From positions 1,736,001 to 1,800,000 of the forward strand of contig OZ245059.1 of assembly GCA_965224735.1 (NCBI GenBank): 64,000 bases of DNA. The letters run 5' to 3'. Under the pieces are notes generated by a model. That model saw only the letters and a program-made list of their open reading frames with translations, had not been told where the DNA came from and made no database searches. Origin of the DNA: Robiginitomaculum_A sp036478535 (GTDB taxonomy: Bacteria > Pseudomonadota > Alphaproteobacteria > Caulobacterales > Maricaulaceae). The position numbers and the translations under genes are program-made. Shown here piece after piece: positions 18,533 to 27,259 of this stretch; the first letter of the stretch is position 1; the number at the start of each line of letters is the position of its first letter.

Positions 18533-19233
18533 GCAAAGCAAAAAACAACGCAGCAATTGCCGCTTTGGAGATGGTGCAAGACGGCATGACATTAGGACTT
18601 GGCTCTGGCTCAACCGCCGAGATATTTATCGAACTTTTAGGCTCGCAAGTGCGCCAAGGTTTAGACGTGAAAGGTGTGCCGACATCAGCGCAAACGGCGA
18701 CGTGTGCCAAAGAGCATGGCGTGCCGCTCATGGAGCCTGACAAGGTTGAAAACATTCACATGAGCATAGACGGCGCGGACGAAGTCGACGAAAATTTTCA
18801 AATGATAAAGGGCGGCGGGGCTTGTCTTTTGCGCGAGAAAATCATCGCTGATGCCTCCGAGGAAATGGTGGTCATTGTCGATGATAGCAAACTGGTCACA
18901 ACCCTTGGAAAATTTGCGCTTCCTGTGGAGGTAGACCCCTTTGCGATGGCGCTAACGGCAGAGTGTATTTATAACGCTTTGATGCAATCTGGGTGTGTGG
19001 AGGCAACCACTATTTTACGGCAAGCCAGGCGCAGTAAAAAACCGCTTATTACGGATGGCGGACACTATATTCTCGATTGTGCCTGCAAATCTATCCCAGA
19101 TCCCCATGTGACGGCGGCAATGCTCGCCTCCATCCCAGGCGTTATGGAACATGGCTTGTTCGTGAATTTGGCAACAACCGTCATAGTCGGCGAAAAAAAT
19201 CAAGCCCGCGTCATGGAGATTGTCCGTGAGTAA
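18529..19233 (+). CDS. rpiA: Ribose-5-phosphate isomerase A
   Basis: A 234-residue isomerase of the pentose phosphate pathway, interconverting ribose-5-P and ribulose-5-P. 'LGLGSGSTAEIFIELL' near residue 22 binds phosphate. 'IDGADEVDENFQMIKGGGAC' near residue 83 holds the catalytic acid residues. 'REKIIADASEEMVVIVDDSK' follows, and 'GVMEHGLFVN' closes the fold. It overlaps glmU by 4 bases and the start of gor by 8, which makes tight translational coupling likely. Confidence 0.95.
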   Translation: MSKAKNNAAIAALEMVQDGMTLGLGSGSTAEIFIELLGSQVRQGLDVKGVPTSAQTATCAKEHGVPLMEPDKVENIHMSIDGADEVDENFQMIKGGGACLLREKIIADASEEMVVIVDDSKLVTTLGKFALPVEVDPFAMALTAECIYNALMQSGCVEATTILRQARRSKKPLITDGGHYILDCACKSIPDPHVTAAMLASIPGVMEHGLFVNLATTVIVGEKNQARVMEIVRE

Positions 19234-20578
19234 TTATGATTATGATTTGTTTGTTATTGGCGCGGGATCTGGCGGGGTTCGGGCGGGACGGCTTGCCGCA
19301 TCACTGGGCAAAAAAGTGGGTGTCGCAGAAGAGTATAGAGCAGGCGGGACGTGCGTTATTCGCGGCTGTGTCCCTAAGAAATATCTGGTATATGGGGCTG
19401 AATTTGGCAAAGCGATAAAAGAAGCGCCTGGCTATGGCTGGACTGTAAATGGTGCGAAGTTTGATTGGAGCGTGTTGCGCGACGAAATTCAAATTGAAGT
19501 GAGCCGTCTCTCGAAAATATATGAAAGCATTTTAGAGCGAAACGGCGCGGATTTATTCCAGGAACGAGCCGAATTTGTCGACGCACACACTTTGCGGCTT
19601 ACAACATCAGGTCGCGAGATAACCGCAAAAATTATTTTAATTGCAACGGGGGGGCGGCCTTGGTTTCCAGATATCTTGGGTAAATCTTTCGCTATTACAT
19701 CAAATGAAGCTTTCCATTTAGAGGCGTTACCTGAGCGGGTTATGGTCATAGGCGGGGGGTATATTGCCTGTGAGTTTGCAGGGATATTCGCAGGGCTTGG
19801 CGCGAAAACTACGCAGGTTTACCGGGGGGATAAACTCCTGCGCGGCTTTGATGATGAAGTGCGCGATGCCGTCGATAAAGGGCAGCGTAAAAACGGCATT
19901 GATGTAAAATACGGACAAAACCCCATATCAATTAAGAAAATTGGCAATGGCTTGAAAGTTACATTTGAAGACGGATTTCAAGCGGGCACAGACCTCATTA
20001 TGATGGCAACCGGCCGTGTGCCTAATACCAAAGGGCTTGGCTTAGAAAATGCGGGGGTAAAACTAAACCAGAGCGGCGCGGTGATTGTTGATAAATTCTC
20101 GGGCACCAATAAGAAGCATATTTACGCCGTAGGTGATGTGACAGACCGTATGAATTTAACCCCAGTAGCCATTCGCGAAGGCATGGCGTTCATCGAAACC
20201 ATCTATAAAGATAACCCAACCGTTTATGATCATACCAACATAGCCAGTGCCGTCTTTACCCAACCGCCAGTTGGCAGTGTTGGCCTTACGGAACAACAAG
20301 CGCGCGAAAAACACAGAAAACACAGGGGCGTAGAAATTCACAAGACCGAATTTAGGCCAATGAAAAACGTGCTGTCAGGCTCCGAGCACCGCTGTTTCAT
20401 GAAGATGATTACCATCGGTAAAAAACAAAAAATTGTCGGCGTTCATATGGTCGGTGATTACGCTGGCGAGATAATTCAAGCCGTTGCTATCGCGGTCAAA
20501 GCTGGTCTATCAAAATCCGATTTCGACGCAACATGCGCCGTGCATCCAACCTTGGCGGAAGAATTGGTGACGCTTTAG
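19226..20578 (+). CDS. gor: Glutathione-disulfide reductase
   Basis: A 450-residue FAD/NADPH-dependent disulfide reductase that keeps glutathione reduced. 'VIGAGSGGVRAGRLAASLGK' binds FAD. The redox pair is in 'GGTCVIRGCVPKKYL' (CxxxxC). 'VIGGGYIACEFAGIFAGLG' binds NADPH, with a following Tyr-Arg ('VYRGD') as in glutathione reductases. 'YAVGDVTDR' is the second FAD site and 'CAVHPTLAEELV' the C-terminal active-site His-Glu. I chose the GTG at 19226, which follows GGAG at good spacing; a TTG at 19220 is also possible. The placement in the rpiA operon links NADPH-yielding sugar flow with redox defence. Confidence 0.92.
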   Translation: MSNYDYDLFVIGAGSGGVRAGRLAASLGKKVGVAEEYRAGGTCVIRGCVPKKYLVYGAEFGKAIKEAPGYGWTVNGAKFDWSVLRDEIQIEVSRLSKIYESILERNGADLFQERAEFVDAHTLRLTTSGREITAKIILIATGGRPWFPDILGKSFAITSNEAFHLEALPERVMVIGGGYIACEFAGIFAGLGAKTTQVYRGDKLLRGFDDEVRDAVDKGQRKNGIDVKYGQNPISIKKIGNGLKVTFEDGFQAGTDLIMMATGRVPNTKGLGLENAGVKLNQSGAVIVDKFSGTNKKHIYAVGDVTDRMNLTPVAIREGMAFIETIYKDNPTVYDHTNIASAVFTQPPVGSVGLTEQQAREKHRKHRGVEIHKTEFRPMKNVLSGSEHRCFMKMITIGKKQKIVGVHMVGDYAGEIIQAVAIAVKAGLSKSDFDATCAVHPTLAEELVTL

Positions 20579-21231
20579 ATAGTAGCCCCAACAACCCCAA
20601 CGGCCAAAAGTATTTGCCCAACCGCGTATAAAATCCAGTTAAGCTGTTTAGCGGCTGCGTTTGGGTATTTGAAGCGCTCTAGTGCCAAAACCACGTCTGA
20701 TGCTATGAACAGTCCTGCTCCGATGGGGATAAAAATGGAAAGCAGGTCGGTAGTGAAAGCGGCCATGCCCATTATGGCAATCACAGCACTATAGGCGGCA
20801 ACGGGGAGTTTTAAATCTTTATCAAGGCTAGGACGTAACCATAGGAAAAAGGCTATGTTTACGAGTGCTAGTCCCGTGCAAAGGAGCAGGCCATTAGGGG
20901 CTATGATAAAGCCTGCATGGGGCCAAAGATAAATCAAAAACGCGATATGGGCGGCGAAAAATGCGAGCAGCCCAGGGATGAATTTATCGTTTGGCAGATC
21001 GAGGAAATAATCCCCTAGTGCAGAGAACGCGAATCCTGTTGCCATGAAAACAAGCGGTACGTTTGGCGCTATGAGGCAATATAGAGCAAGCAGTATGGCC
21101 ATGCTTGCCTTTAGGAAAGGCCGGACCGAAAACAAGGATTTATTTCGTACAAATAAAAACCCAATTGCCGCGAGACTCGCTAAAATAATCAGGGGCAATG
21201 CCAAATTCATATGGTTCAAAGATATGTCCAT
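20575..21231 (-). CDS. YhhN / TMEM86-type lysoplasmalogenase family membrane protein
   Basis: A 218-residue polytopic membrane protein with about seven or eight hydrophobic segments. The family signature is seen around 'GFAFSALGDYFLDLP' (residue 70) and 'GAGLFIASDVVLALERF' (residue 175), whose acidic residues are thought to be catalytic. Members hydrolyse the vinyl-ether bond of lysoplasmalogens or act on related ether lipids; the activity here is inferred from family only. Its 3' end overlaps that of gor by 4 bases. It lies 6 bases after the PhnA-like gene on the same strand, so the two are probably cotranscribed. Confidence 0.8.
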   Translation of the reverse strand: MDISLNHMNLALPLIILASLAAIGFLFVRNKSLFSVRPFLKASMAILLALYCLIAPNVPLVFMATGFAFSALGDYFLDLPNDKFIPGLLAFFAAHIAFLIYLWPHAGFIIAPNGLLLCTGLALVNIAFFLWLRPSLDKDLKLPVAAYSAVIAIMGMAAFTTDLLSIFIPIGAGLFIASDVVLALERFKYPNAAAKQLNWILYAVGQILLAVGVVGATI

Positions 21232-21237
21232 TTTGGT

Positions 21238-21804
21238 TTACACAACTTTCTTTAAATAGGCGCTCACCAGTACAATTTGCTGACCGTTGACGCGGCCTTC
21301 TATGTGCTTTGAGTTATCGGTTAGCGAGATATTTTGCACCAGTGTGCCGCGTTTAGCGGTAAAGCCCGCGCCTTTCACTGCAAGATCTTTGATGAGGGTG
21401 ACATTATCGCCAGCTTCTAAAATTGTGCCATTGCTATCTTTGTTCAGTGCGGTTTGAACGCAGGGGGTAACCGTTATCGGGGCGGCTTCGGCCCATGTTT
21501 TGACATCGTCTTCAAGATAAAGCATATCGCGCGCCTCAGAGGCCCAGCTCTTGCCCTGTAAAACTGTAAGGAGTCGCCATATCATGACCTGCACAGCAGG
21601 TTCATCCGACCACATAGTCTCACTTAAGGCTTTGAAATGCTCGGAACTAAGCGGAGTGTCGCCGCCTATTTGCGACGCACAAACTGCACAGACAACAATT
21701 TCGTCATCTTGCGGATCAACAGCAAGTACTTGTAATTTCTCGGCGGTTTTACACAGCTCGCAGGCATCATTAGCGCGTTCCAATAAGGCAGTATCAATGG
21801 TCAT
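21238..21804 (-). CDS. PhnA/YjdM-like protein
   Basis: A 188-residue protein. The N-terminus has a zinc-ribbon-like pair 'CELCKTAEKL' ... 'VVCAVCASQI' (residues 16-45). The C-terminal 70 residues carry the PhnA domain ('DSNGTILEAGDNVTLIKDLA', 'VKGAGFTAKRGTLVQNISL', 'HIEGRVNGQQIVLVSAYLKK'). Despite the historical name, the family is not shown to be a general phosphonoacetate hydrolase, and its role is unclear. The length agrees with the longer two-domain form. It shares strand and spacing with the following YhhN gene. Confidence 0.82.
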   Translation of the reverse strand: MTIDTALLERANDACELCKTAEKLQVLAVDPQDDEIVVCAVCASQIGGDTPLSSEHFKALSETMWSDEPAVQVMIWRLLTVLQGKSWASEARDMLYLEDDVKTWAEAAPITVTPCVQTALNKDSNGTILEAGDNVTLIKDLAVKGAGFTAKRGTLVQNISLTDNSKHIEGRVNGQQIVLVSAYLKKVV

Positions 21805-21932
21805 AAAACTCTCATATAGGCATTAAAACTACCGCTCCATAGCGCGTAGCGCTTTGAAAATCCAGACTTATTTCTCGCCCATATAGGTAAAGCCGCGCAG
21901 CAGCGCTTCCACAGACACTAACAGATGCTATT

Positions 21933-23222
21933 TTACAAAAGCTCTGGGTCTACTGTTTTTTGTACGACAGTTTTCACCGTTAGCCCTTGTACTATGATCG
22001 AGAATATGACGACGCCATAAGTCGCCGAAAGTATAATGGGTTTAGCGGCGACCGTATCGGGGAGAGAGAGAGCAAGCGCTACAGATATGCCTCCGCGTAC
22101 CCCGCCCCATGTCAGAACGGGAATTGCACCTTTTGTAAAACTTTTGAATAACCCTAAAAATTTTATTGGAATAAGTACGGCAATAAAACGAGAAAAAAGC
22201 ACAAGCGGGATAGAAAGCATAATCAAATAAATAGCTGTGAGTGGGTCTAACTTACCCCCTATAATAAGGATTTCCAAACCAATGAGTAAGAACAAGACCG
22301 AATTGAGAATCTCGTCAATCATTTCCCAAAACCCGAAAAGATAGGTGCGGGTTTTTTCGCTCATGGCAAATTCTGCGCCTTTATTGCCGATCAACAAACC
22401 TGCGACTACCACAGATATAGGTCCAGAGAGATGGTGCCCTGCAATATGGATGCGGCCCGCCAAAGCATATGTCCCTGCAACAATCCCAAGCGTAATAAGA
22501 ATTTCAATAGCATGTTCATCAATCATCGCCATCGCTTTATAAGCTAGCCATCCAGTAAAAAACCCAAGCAAAGCCCCACCAACAGCCTCAACCACGAACA
22601 ATTGCGCCACATCGAGTACGCCCATAGTCTCTCCATGGCCACCTCCACTGGCTATGGCAAGAATAATTGTAAAGACAACAACCCCCACCCCATCATTAAA
22701 CAGGCTCTCACCAGCAATTTTTGCTTTAAGTTTCCGCGGCATAGACACGGTCTTCAAAATTGAAAGCACCGCTACAGGGTCAGTAGGGCTTATCAAGGCG
22801 CCAAAAACAAGAGCCCACATAAGAGGAATATCAAGCCCAACAAGATGCGCCGCATAATAAAACCCTATGCCGACAATTGCCGTTGAAATCAGTACACCTA
22901 CAGTAGCCATTATCCCAATGGCCCAGCTGCGAGACTTTAAGAACGCCATATCCACATGCAAGGCCCCAGCAAAAAGCAAAAAAGCAAGCATGCCGTTCAT
23001 GACGGTTTCATTAAAATCTATTTGTCCAATAGCAGATTTTACGGTCTCGGTTAACCCAAGGGATGGAAATAAAACCTCAAACCCCAAAAGTACAAAAGAA
23101 GTCACCAAAGCCATGATTAAAAGTCCAATTGTATGCGGCAATTTTAAAAACGCATAATTGACCCAGCCAAACAGCGCTGAGAGTGCGAGCATGGCAGCAG
23201 CAATTTCAAATAATGATAGCAT
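21933..23222 (-). CDS. NhaP-type Na+(K+)/H+ antiporter (CPA1)
   Basis: A 429-residue inner-membrane antiporter with about twelve hydrophobic segments. The CPA1 core signatures are 'FGALISPTDPVAVLSILK' near residue 140 and 'AGESLFNDGVGVVVFTIILA' near residue 170, containing the ion-binding acidic residues. 'LTWGGVRGGISVALALSLP' near residue 370 is the conserved Arg segment. It uses the proton gradient to expel sodium or potassium, consistent with a saline habitat (inference). It is monocistronic. The 248 bp upstream (23223-23470) hold no gene, and only a GGGGA ribosome site is clear. Confidence 0.88.
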   Translation of the reverse strand: MLSLFEIAAAMLALSALFGWVNYAFLKLPHTIGLLIMALVTSFVLLGFEVLFPSLGLTETVKSAIGQIDFNETVMNGMLAFLLFAGALHVDMAFLKSRSWAIGIMATVGVLISTAIVGIGFYYAAHLVGLDIPLMWALVFGALISPTDPVAVLSILKTVSMPRKLKAKIAGESLFNDGVGVVVFTIILAIASGGGHGETMGVLDVAQLFVVEAVGGALLGFFTGWLAYKAMAMIDEHAIEILITLGIVAGTYALAGRIHIAGHHLSGPISVVVAGLLIGNKGAEFAMSEKTRTYLFGFWEMIDEILNSVLFLLIGLEILIIGGKLDPLTAIYLIMLSIPLVLFSRFIAVLIPIKFLGLFKSFTKGAIPVLTWGGVRGGISVALALSLPDTVAAKPIILSATYGVVIFSIIVQGLTVKTVVQKTVDPELL

Positions 23223-23470
23223 TGATTCCCCTTTTCTTTCCTCACTTATAATGTAAATGCAAAGTCAGTGTAAGAGCAAGAGCTTGGAAGGTTAATTACG
23301 ATGCTTAAACATATTAAAACCATAGATGTATGGTCTCAGTGATTAAGCGCTGCCCTCATCGCTTGCAAACAACAAGCGCAGACTAAGCCTGCCATGTAAT
23401 ACCTATCCCATAAGAAGAGACTGTTCAAAATTTTGTGTTAACGTAAACATTTAGATGTGATGATATACCC

Positions 23471-24121
23471 CTATTCCCAAACCAAATCCGCCTCAGTTTT
23501 CGCTTTCACTTCATCAAGTGTCACGTTTGGTGCTAACTCTGTTACGCGAAATCTGTTTTGACCATCCTTTCTTGAGAACACGCCCAAATCTGTGATGACC
23601 ATGTCTATACAGTTCTGGCCTGTTAGGGGCAATGTGCAGGCACTTAAGAATTTGGACTGTCCGTGTTTGTTGGTGTGATCCATGACGGCAACGCAGCGTT
23701 TTACACCAGCGACCAAATCCATGGCTCCGCCCATGCCTTTAACCATTTTCCCTGGTATCATCCAGTTCGCGATGTCGCCATTTTCAGCAATTTCCATGGC
23801 ACCCAAAATTGAAATGTCAATATGACCGCCGCGTATCATAGCGAAACTCTCAGCCGAGTTGAAATAGGACGAACAGAGCAACTCTGTGATCGTTTGTTTG
23901 CCTGCGTTAATCAAATCAGGGTCAACTTCATCAGGATATGGGAATGGCCCCATGCCGAGCATACCGTTTTCACTTTGGAGCGTCACATCAACCCCATCAG
24001 GAATATGGTTGGCAACAAGCGTTGGGATGCCAATGCCTAAATTGACGTAAAATCCGTCTTTCAGTTCTTTCGCGGCGCGGCGTGCCATATCATCACGTGT
24101 CCATTGTCTGCCTTGGGTCAT
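23471..24121 (-). CDS. scoB: 3-oxoacid CoA-transferase subunit B
   Basis: A 216-residue beta subunit of succinyl-CoA:3-ketoacid CoA-transferase, which moves CoA from succinyl-CoA to acetoacetate so that ketone bodies can be used. 'VNLGIGIPTLVANHIPDGVD' near residue 28 and the catalytic glutamate in 'LQSENGMLGMGPFP' near residue 50 are intact, as is 'GGHIDISILGAMEIA'. Its ATG overlaps the last base of scoA, so the two subunits are translated in a coupled manner. An acetate CoA-transferase specificity cannot be excluded. Confidence 0.92.
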   Translation of the reverse strand: MTQGRQWTRDDMARRAAKELKDGFYVNLGIGIPTLVANHIPDGVDVTLQSENGMLGMGPFPYPDEVDPDLINAGKQTITELLCSSYFNSAESFAMIRGGHIDISILGAMEIAENGDIANWMIPGKMVKGMGGAMDLVAGVKRCVAVMDHTNKHGQSKFLSACTLPLTGQNCIDMVITDLGVFSRKDGQNRFRVTELAPNVTLDEVKAKTEADLVWE

Positions 24122-24849
24122 TATAATTCTCCGCTCACTCCACCAGAGGACGGGGGACGCTCCCGAGTGGTTACTTTTTCAATCCGTTTTTCGCATTTTG
24201 CTTCGACGATACGCTGCACATAAATACTAGGCGTGTGGATAAAATTAGGGTCAAAGCCGCCGACTTCGCACAACTCATCCACTTCCACCACAGTCACTTT
24301 GCCAGCCGTTGCCATCATCGGATTAAAATTACGGGCAGTTTTTTTGAACTGTAAATTACCTTGCGTATCCCCGCGCCATGCTTTGACGAGAGCCACATCC
24401 GCCTTTAAGCCCGTTTCTAAAATGTAATCTTCGCCGCCGAACTCCATGACTGGTTTGCCATCTGCTATGAGCGTACCGACTCCAGTTTTGGTATAAAACC
24501 CAGGTAAGCCCGCACCGCCCGCACGAATGCGCTCTGCCAATGTGCCTTGGGGGTTAAATTCTAGTTCGAGTTCCTTGGCCAAAAATTGCCGTTCAAACTC
24601 TTTGTTTTCGCCAACATAAGAACTGACCATTTTTTTAATTTGGCGGGTTTCAAGAAGTAACCCCAAGCCAAATCCGTCAACGCCCGCATTATTGGAAATG
24701 GCGGTGATGTTTTGCGCGCCGCTATCTCTTAGAGCTGCAATCAGGTTTTCGGGAATACCGCAAAGGCCAAAGCCCCCCGCCATAATAGTCATGCCATCAA
24801 AGGTGAGGCCTTCTAGAGCTTCCGCTGCCGAGTTATACACTTTGCCCAT
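24121..24849 (-). CDS. scoA: 3-oxoacid CoA-transferase subunit A
   Basis: A 242-residue alpha subunit of the same CoA-transferase. 'MAGGFGLCGIPENLIAALRD' near residue 22 is the family glycine-rich signature. 'LTFDGMTI' precedes it, and 'GGAGLPGFYTKTGVGT' marks the CoA-binding side. AAAGGA precedes the ATG at normal distance. The C-terminus ends in a Pro/Gly/Ser-rich tail that overlaps the start of scoB by one base. Confidence 0.92.
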   Translation of the reverse strand: MGKVYNSAAEALEGLTFDGMTIMAGGFGLCGIPENLIAALRDSGAQNITAISNNAGVDGFGLGLLLETRQIKKMVSSYVGENKEFERQFLAKELELEFNPQGTLAERIRAGGAGLPGFYTKTGVGTLIADGKPVMEFGGEDYILETGLKADVALVKAWRGDTQGNLQFKKTARNFNPMMATAGKVTVVEVDELCEVGGFDPNFIHTPSIYVQRIVEAKCEKRIEKVTTRERPPSSGGVSGEL

Positions 24850-24924
24850 ACACTATCCTTTGTAAATATATGGACTTCATAAGGGAAAAGCGCGGCGTTG
24901 CCAACTGCAATGACCTTGCTTATT

Positions 24925-25062
24925 TTAAGTTTTTTTAAAATTTTTAACGGGCTTAATGTCGCCAATTTTTATGACTGGTTTAAAATTTTCTTTCTCCATC
25001 AAGGCCAGCGCTTGGACATAGGTTTTACTCTTTGCATCTGTAAATGTATTTCCAGTGAGCAT
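24925..25062 (-). CDS. Small ORF of 45 codons, hypothetical
   Basis: Reads from an ATG at 25060-25062 to a TAA at 24925. The product is basic and has no family I recognise. The frame stays open upstream for another 17 codons, and this stretch is hydrophobic (about 'LFARLVLLMLTG'), so with a rarer start it would be a secreted peptide. There is no clear ribosome site. The rest of 24850-25148 shows no other signal. Confidence 0.3.
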   Translation of the reverse strand: MLTGNTFTDAKSKTYVQALALMEKENFKPVIKIGDIKPVKNFKKT

Positions 25063-25148
25063 TAACAAAACCAAACGAGCAAATAAAGAGTTCTTACTAA
25101 TACAGCAAGCTCATGGTATAAAAAACCGAAACCACGAGACAGGCGACG

Positions 25149-26105
25149 ATGAACGAACCACATTTTCCTGATATTTTAATATGGTCTATTCCATTTTTCA
25201 GTATAGCCATTGGCGCAGAACTCTTATGGCTTTGGTTTCACCCCATTAAGAATGCTTACACATTAAAAGACGGCACTACGTCCATCATTATGGGGATAGG
25301 CATGACTCTTACCGACATTTTGTTCAAAGGGTTTAATCTTCTTTTTTTACTTTGGGTATGGAAGTTTCGTTTCTTTGATTTTGGCCATAGTATTGCGATT
25401 ATACTCTTGGCTCTCATTGTTGATGATTTCTTTTTTTACTGGAAACACTGGCTTTACCACAGATCACGGTGGTTTTGGGCAACCCATGTTGTGCATCATT
25501 CATCAGAGCATTATAATCTAACCACAGCATTGCGGCAACCTTGGTCAAACTATATTGCAGGCACGGTTCTGATACAAATTCCAATGGTCTTGGCTGGATT
25601 CCACCCCCTTCTTATCGCTTTTGTTGGTGCGCTTAATTTGCTTTATCAATTTTGGTTCCATACAGAGACAATTCGTAAAATGCCAAAATGGTTTGAGCTT
25701 TTTTTTAACACGCCAAGTCATCACCGTGTGCATCACGCGCGTAACCCACGCTATCTGGATGCAAATTATGCGGGTATTTTTATTGTTTGGGATAGGATGT
25801 TCGGAACTTTTGTGCCCGAGTTTGAAAAAGAAAAGCCTGAATATGGTCTTGTCGTACCACTTGAAACATATAACCCTATCAAAGTCGCCTTTCACGAATT
25901 TGCGGGCATTTTCAAGGACGTGACGCAGAAAGGGCTGCGTATAGGACAGCGCATTCAAATAATATTCGCCGCCCCTGGCACGTGTTTCGATGATAGCAAG
26001 TTAACAGCTAAACAGATAAAGGCTGAATTTGTACAAAAACACCCTGAAACAGCTGGCATGCCAGGCTTGCCAAAAAGCACAGTGTCAGAAAACCTCACAG
26101 AATAA
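25149..26105 (+). CDS. Sterol desaturase / fatty acid hydroxylase superfamily protein
   Basis: A 318-residue membrane-bound di-iron oxygenase-like protein with four or more hydrophobic segments in the first 190 residues. The histidine clusters that bind the two irons are visible: 'DDFFFYWKHWLYHRSRW' near residue 95, 'HVVHHSSEHYN' near residue 116 and 'PSHHRVHHARNP' near residue 193. The substrate could be a sterol, hopanoid, carotenoid or fatty acid; nothing nearby decides this. GGCG(A) is the only Shine-Dalgarno-like string. The gene stands alone. Confidence 0.88.
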   Translation: MNEPHFPDILIWSIPFFSIAIGAELLWLWFHPIKNAYTLKDGTTSIIMGIGMTLTDILFKGFNLLFLLWVWKFRFFDFGHSIAIILLALIVDDFFFYWKHWLYHRSRWFWATHVVHHSSEHYNLTTALRQPWSNYIAGTVLIQIPMVLAGFHPLLIAFVGALNLLYQFWFHTETIRKMPKWFELFFNTPSHHRVHHARNPRYLDANYAGIFIVWDRMFGTFVPEFEKEKPEYGLVVPLETYNPIKVAFHEFAGIFKDVTQKGLRIGQRIQIIFAAPGTCFDDSKLTAKQIKAEFVQKHPETAGMPGLPKSTVSENLTE

Positions 26106-26254
26106 TTGGTCAAATCTTAAGAATATATTAGCCATATTACCGCACCATTCCTCAAATTTGCTATTTTTAGCACGGTACATATGGAAAGGCCAACATTACA
26201 ACAGCCAGAACAACAGCCAGAAAACTTCTGACCATAATTTACAATACCCTCAAA

Positions 26255-26341
26255 AACGGATGGGTGCTTAAAAATTTTACAACATTTACCAAACGGAAAG
26301 ATCCCTTTCCTATCAGGCAATCATTATAGAAAGAGGAAATT
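26255..26341 (+). promoter_or_regulatory. Recurrent leader element, copy upstream of the LysM lipoprotein
   Basis: Begins AACGGAT, then TTTTACAAC, TTTACCAAACGG, the perfect dyad GGAAAG-ATCC-CTTTCC (26295-26310), CAATCATTATAG and a GAGGA ribosome site, ending at the ATG. It aligns with 33447-33530 nearly without gaps at roughly 80 percent, and with 7020-7107 on the other strand. The remaining part of the gap (26106-26254) shows nothing I can name. Confidence 0.65.
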
Positions 26342-27199
26342 ATGCCTATCTATTCAAATATTTTACTTGCAAGCGCTGCGCTTTTATTCGTTGGCTGTGC
26401 GTCAACCAATCAAGAAAACCCGATTTATCAGCAATCAACGGTCTATAAAGGTTCTGTTCCAAGTACTGGTAATATTCAGCAAGCCTCTTACTCGACACGA
26501 GCGTCATCACAAATACCCTATGCGGCCCAACCTATTCGACAGGCAAGCTACACACGCGTAAACAGTGAATGTTTGTCGCGCGAAGGGAATCGCAAACTTA
26601 TTGGCGGCGCAGCAGGCGGCGTCATTGGCGCACTGGCAGGACGTAAACTTGCGGGGGATAATAAAACACTTGGCACAGTGGCAGGCGGCGCCATTGGCGT
26701 TGCGGCTGGATATGGGATCGCGGGCAAGACAATCAATTGTGACCCTATAACCGTGCCTGCAAGCGCGCAAACAGCCACCATGGCTCCAACCTATCACCCA
26801 ACAACGCAATACACGCCCGCTTATAATACTAATGATTTAGCGCAAACGGTAACGGTGCCAGTGCAGCCCAGCATAACAGAGACAACGGCAAGCTTTGGCG
26901 ATGCAGGCACACCAGGATATTATGCAGTAACAGGGCAGGTTCAGCCGCAAACACTAATTGCTGTTTCGCCCCTAATGACCCCTGCGCCCGCTCCAACCAC
27001 GCATCGTGCAATAGCCATAGCCAATACGCAAGCCAGAATAAGAAGCTATACACTCGCGCCAGGTGACACAGTATATAGCCTCGCGCGCAATAACTGCTCT
27101 ACCGTTGCTGAGCTTAGAAGAATAAACGGCATTAATGAGCAATTTTATATCCGCGCAGGAGATCAAATTATTCTCCCATCTTACACTTGCCCAAAATAA
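26342..27199 (+). CDS. LysM-domain lipoprotein with glycine-zipper segment
   Basis: A 285-residue envelope protein. The N-terminus is a lipoprotein signal with 'LLFVGC' around Cys19. Residues 84-125 form a glycine zipper in two repeats ('LIGGAAGGVIGALAGRKLAG' and 'GTVAGGAIGVAAGYGIAG'), typical of outer-membrane lipoproteins of the SlyB/17-kDa kind. A Thr/Pro/Ala-rich linker follows. Residues about 235-282 are one LysM domain ('YTLAPGDTVYSLARNNCSTV' through 'GDQIILPS'), which binds peptidoglycan. It likely tethers the outer membrane to the wall (inference). The gene is monocistronic, and its leader is shared with gdh and the M3 peptidase. Confidence 0.85.
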   Translation: MPIYSNILLASAALLFVGCASTNQENPIYQQSTVYKGSVPSTGNIQQASYSTRASSQIPYAAQPIRQASYTRVNSECLSREGNRKLIGGAAGGVIGALAGRKLAGDNKTLGTVAGGAIGVAAGYGIAGKTINCDPITVPASAQTATMAPTYHPTTQYTPAYNTNDLAQTVTVPVQPSITETTASFGDAGTPGYYAVTGQVQPQTLIAVSPLMTPAPAPTTHRAIAIANTQARIRSYTLAPGDTVYSLARNNCSTVAELRRINGINEQFYIRAGDQIILPSYTCPK

Positions 27200-27259
27200 A
27201 ACCAGCATATATAGCCTTTAAGCCTATAAGGGACTCAAAGGCTGAAATCAGGAATTGAT

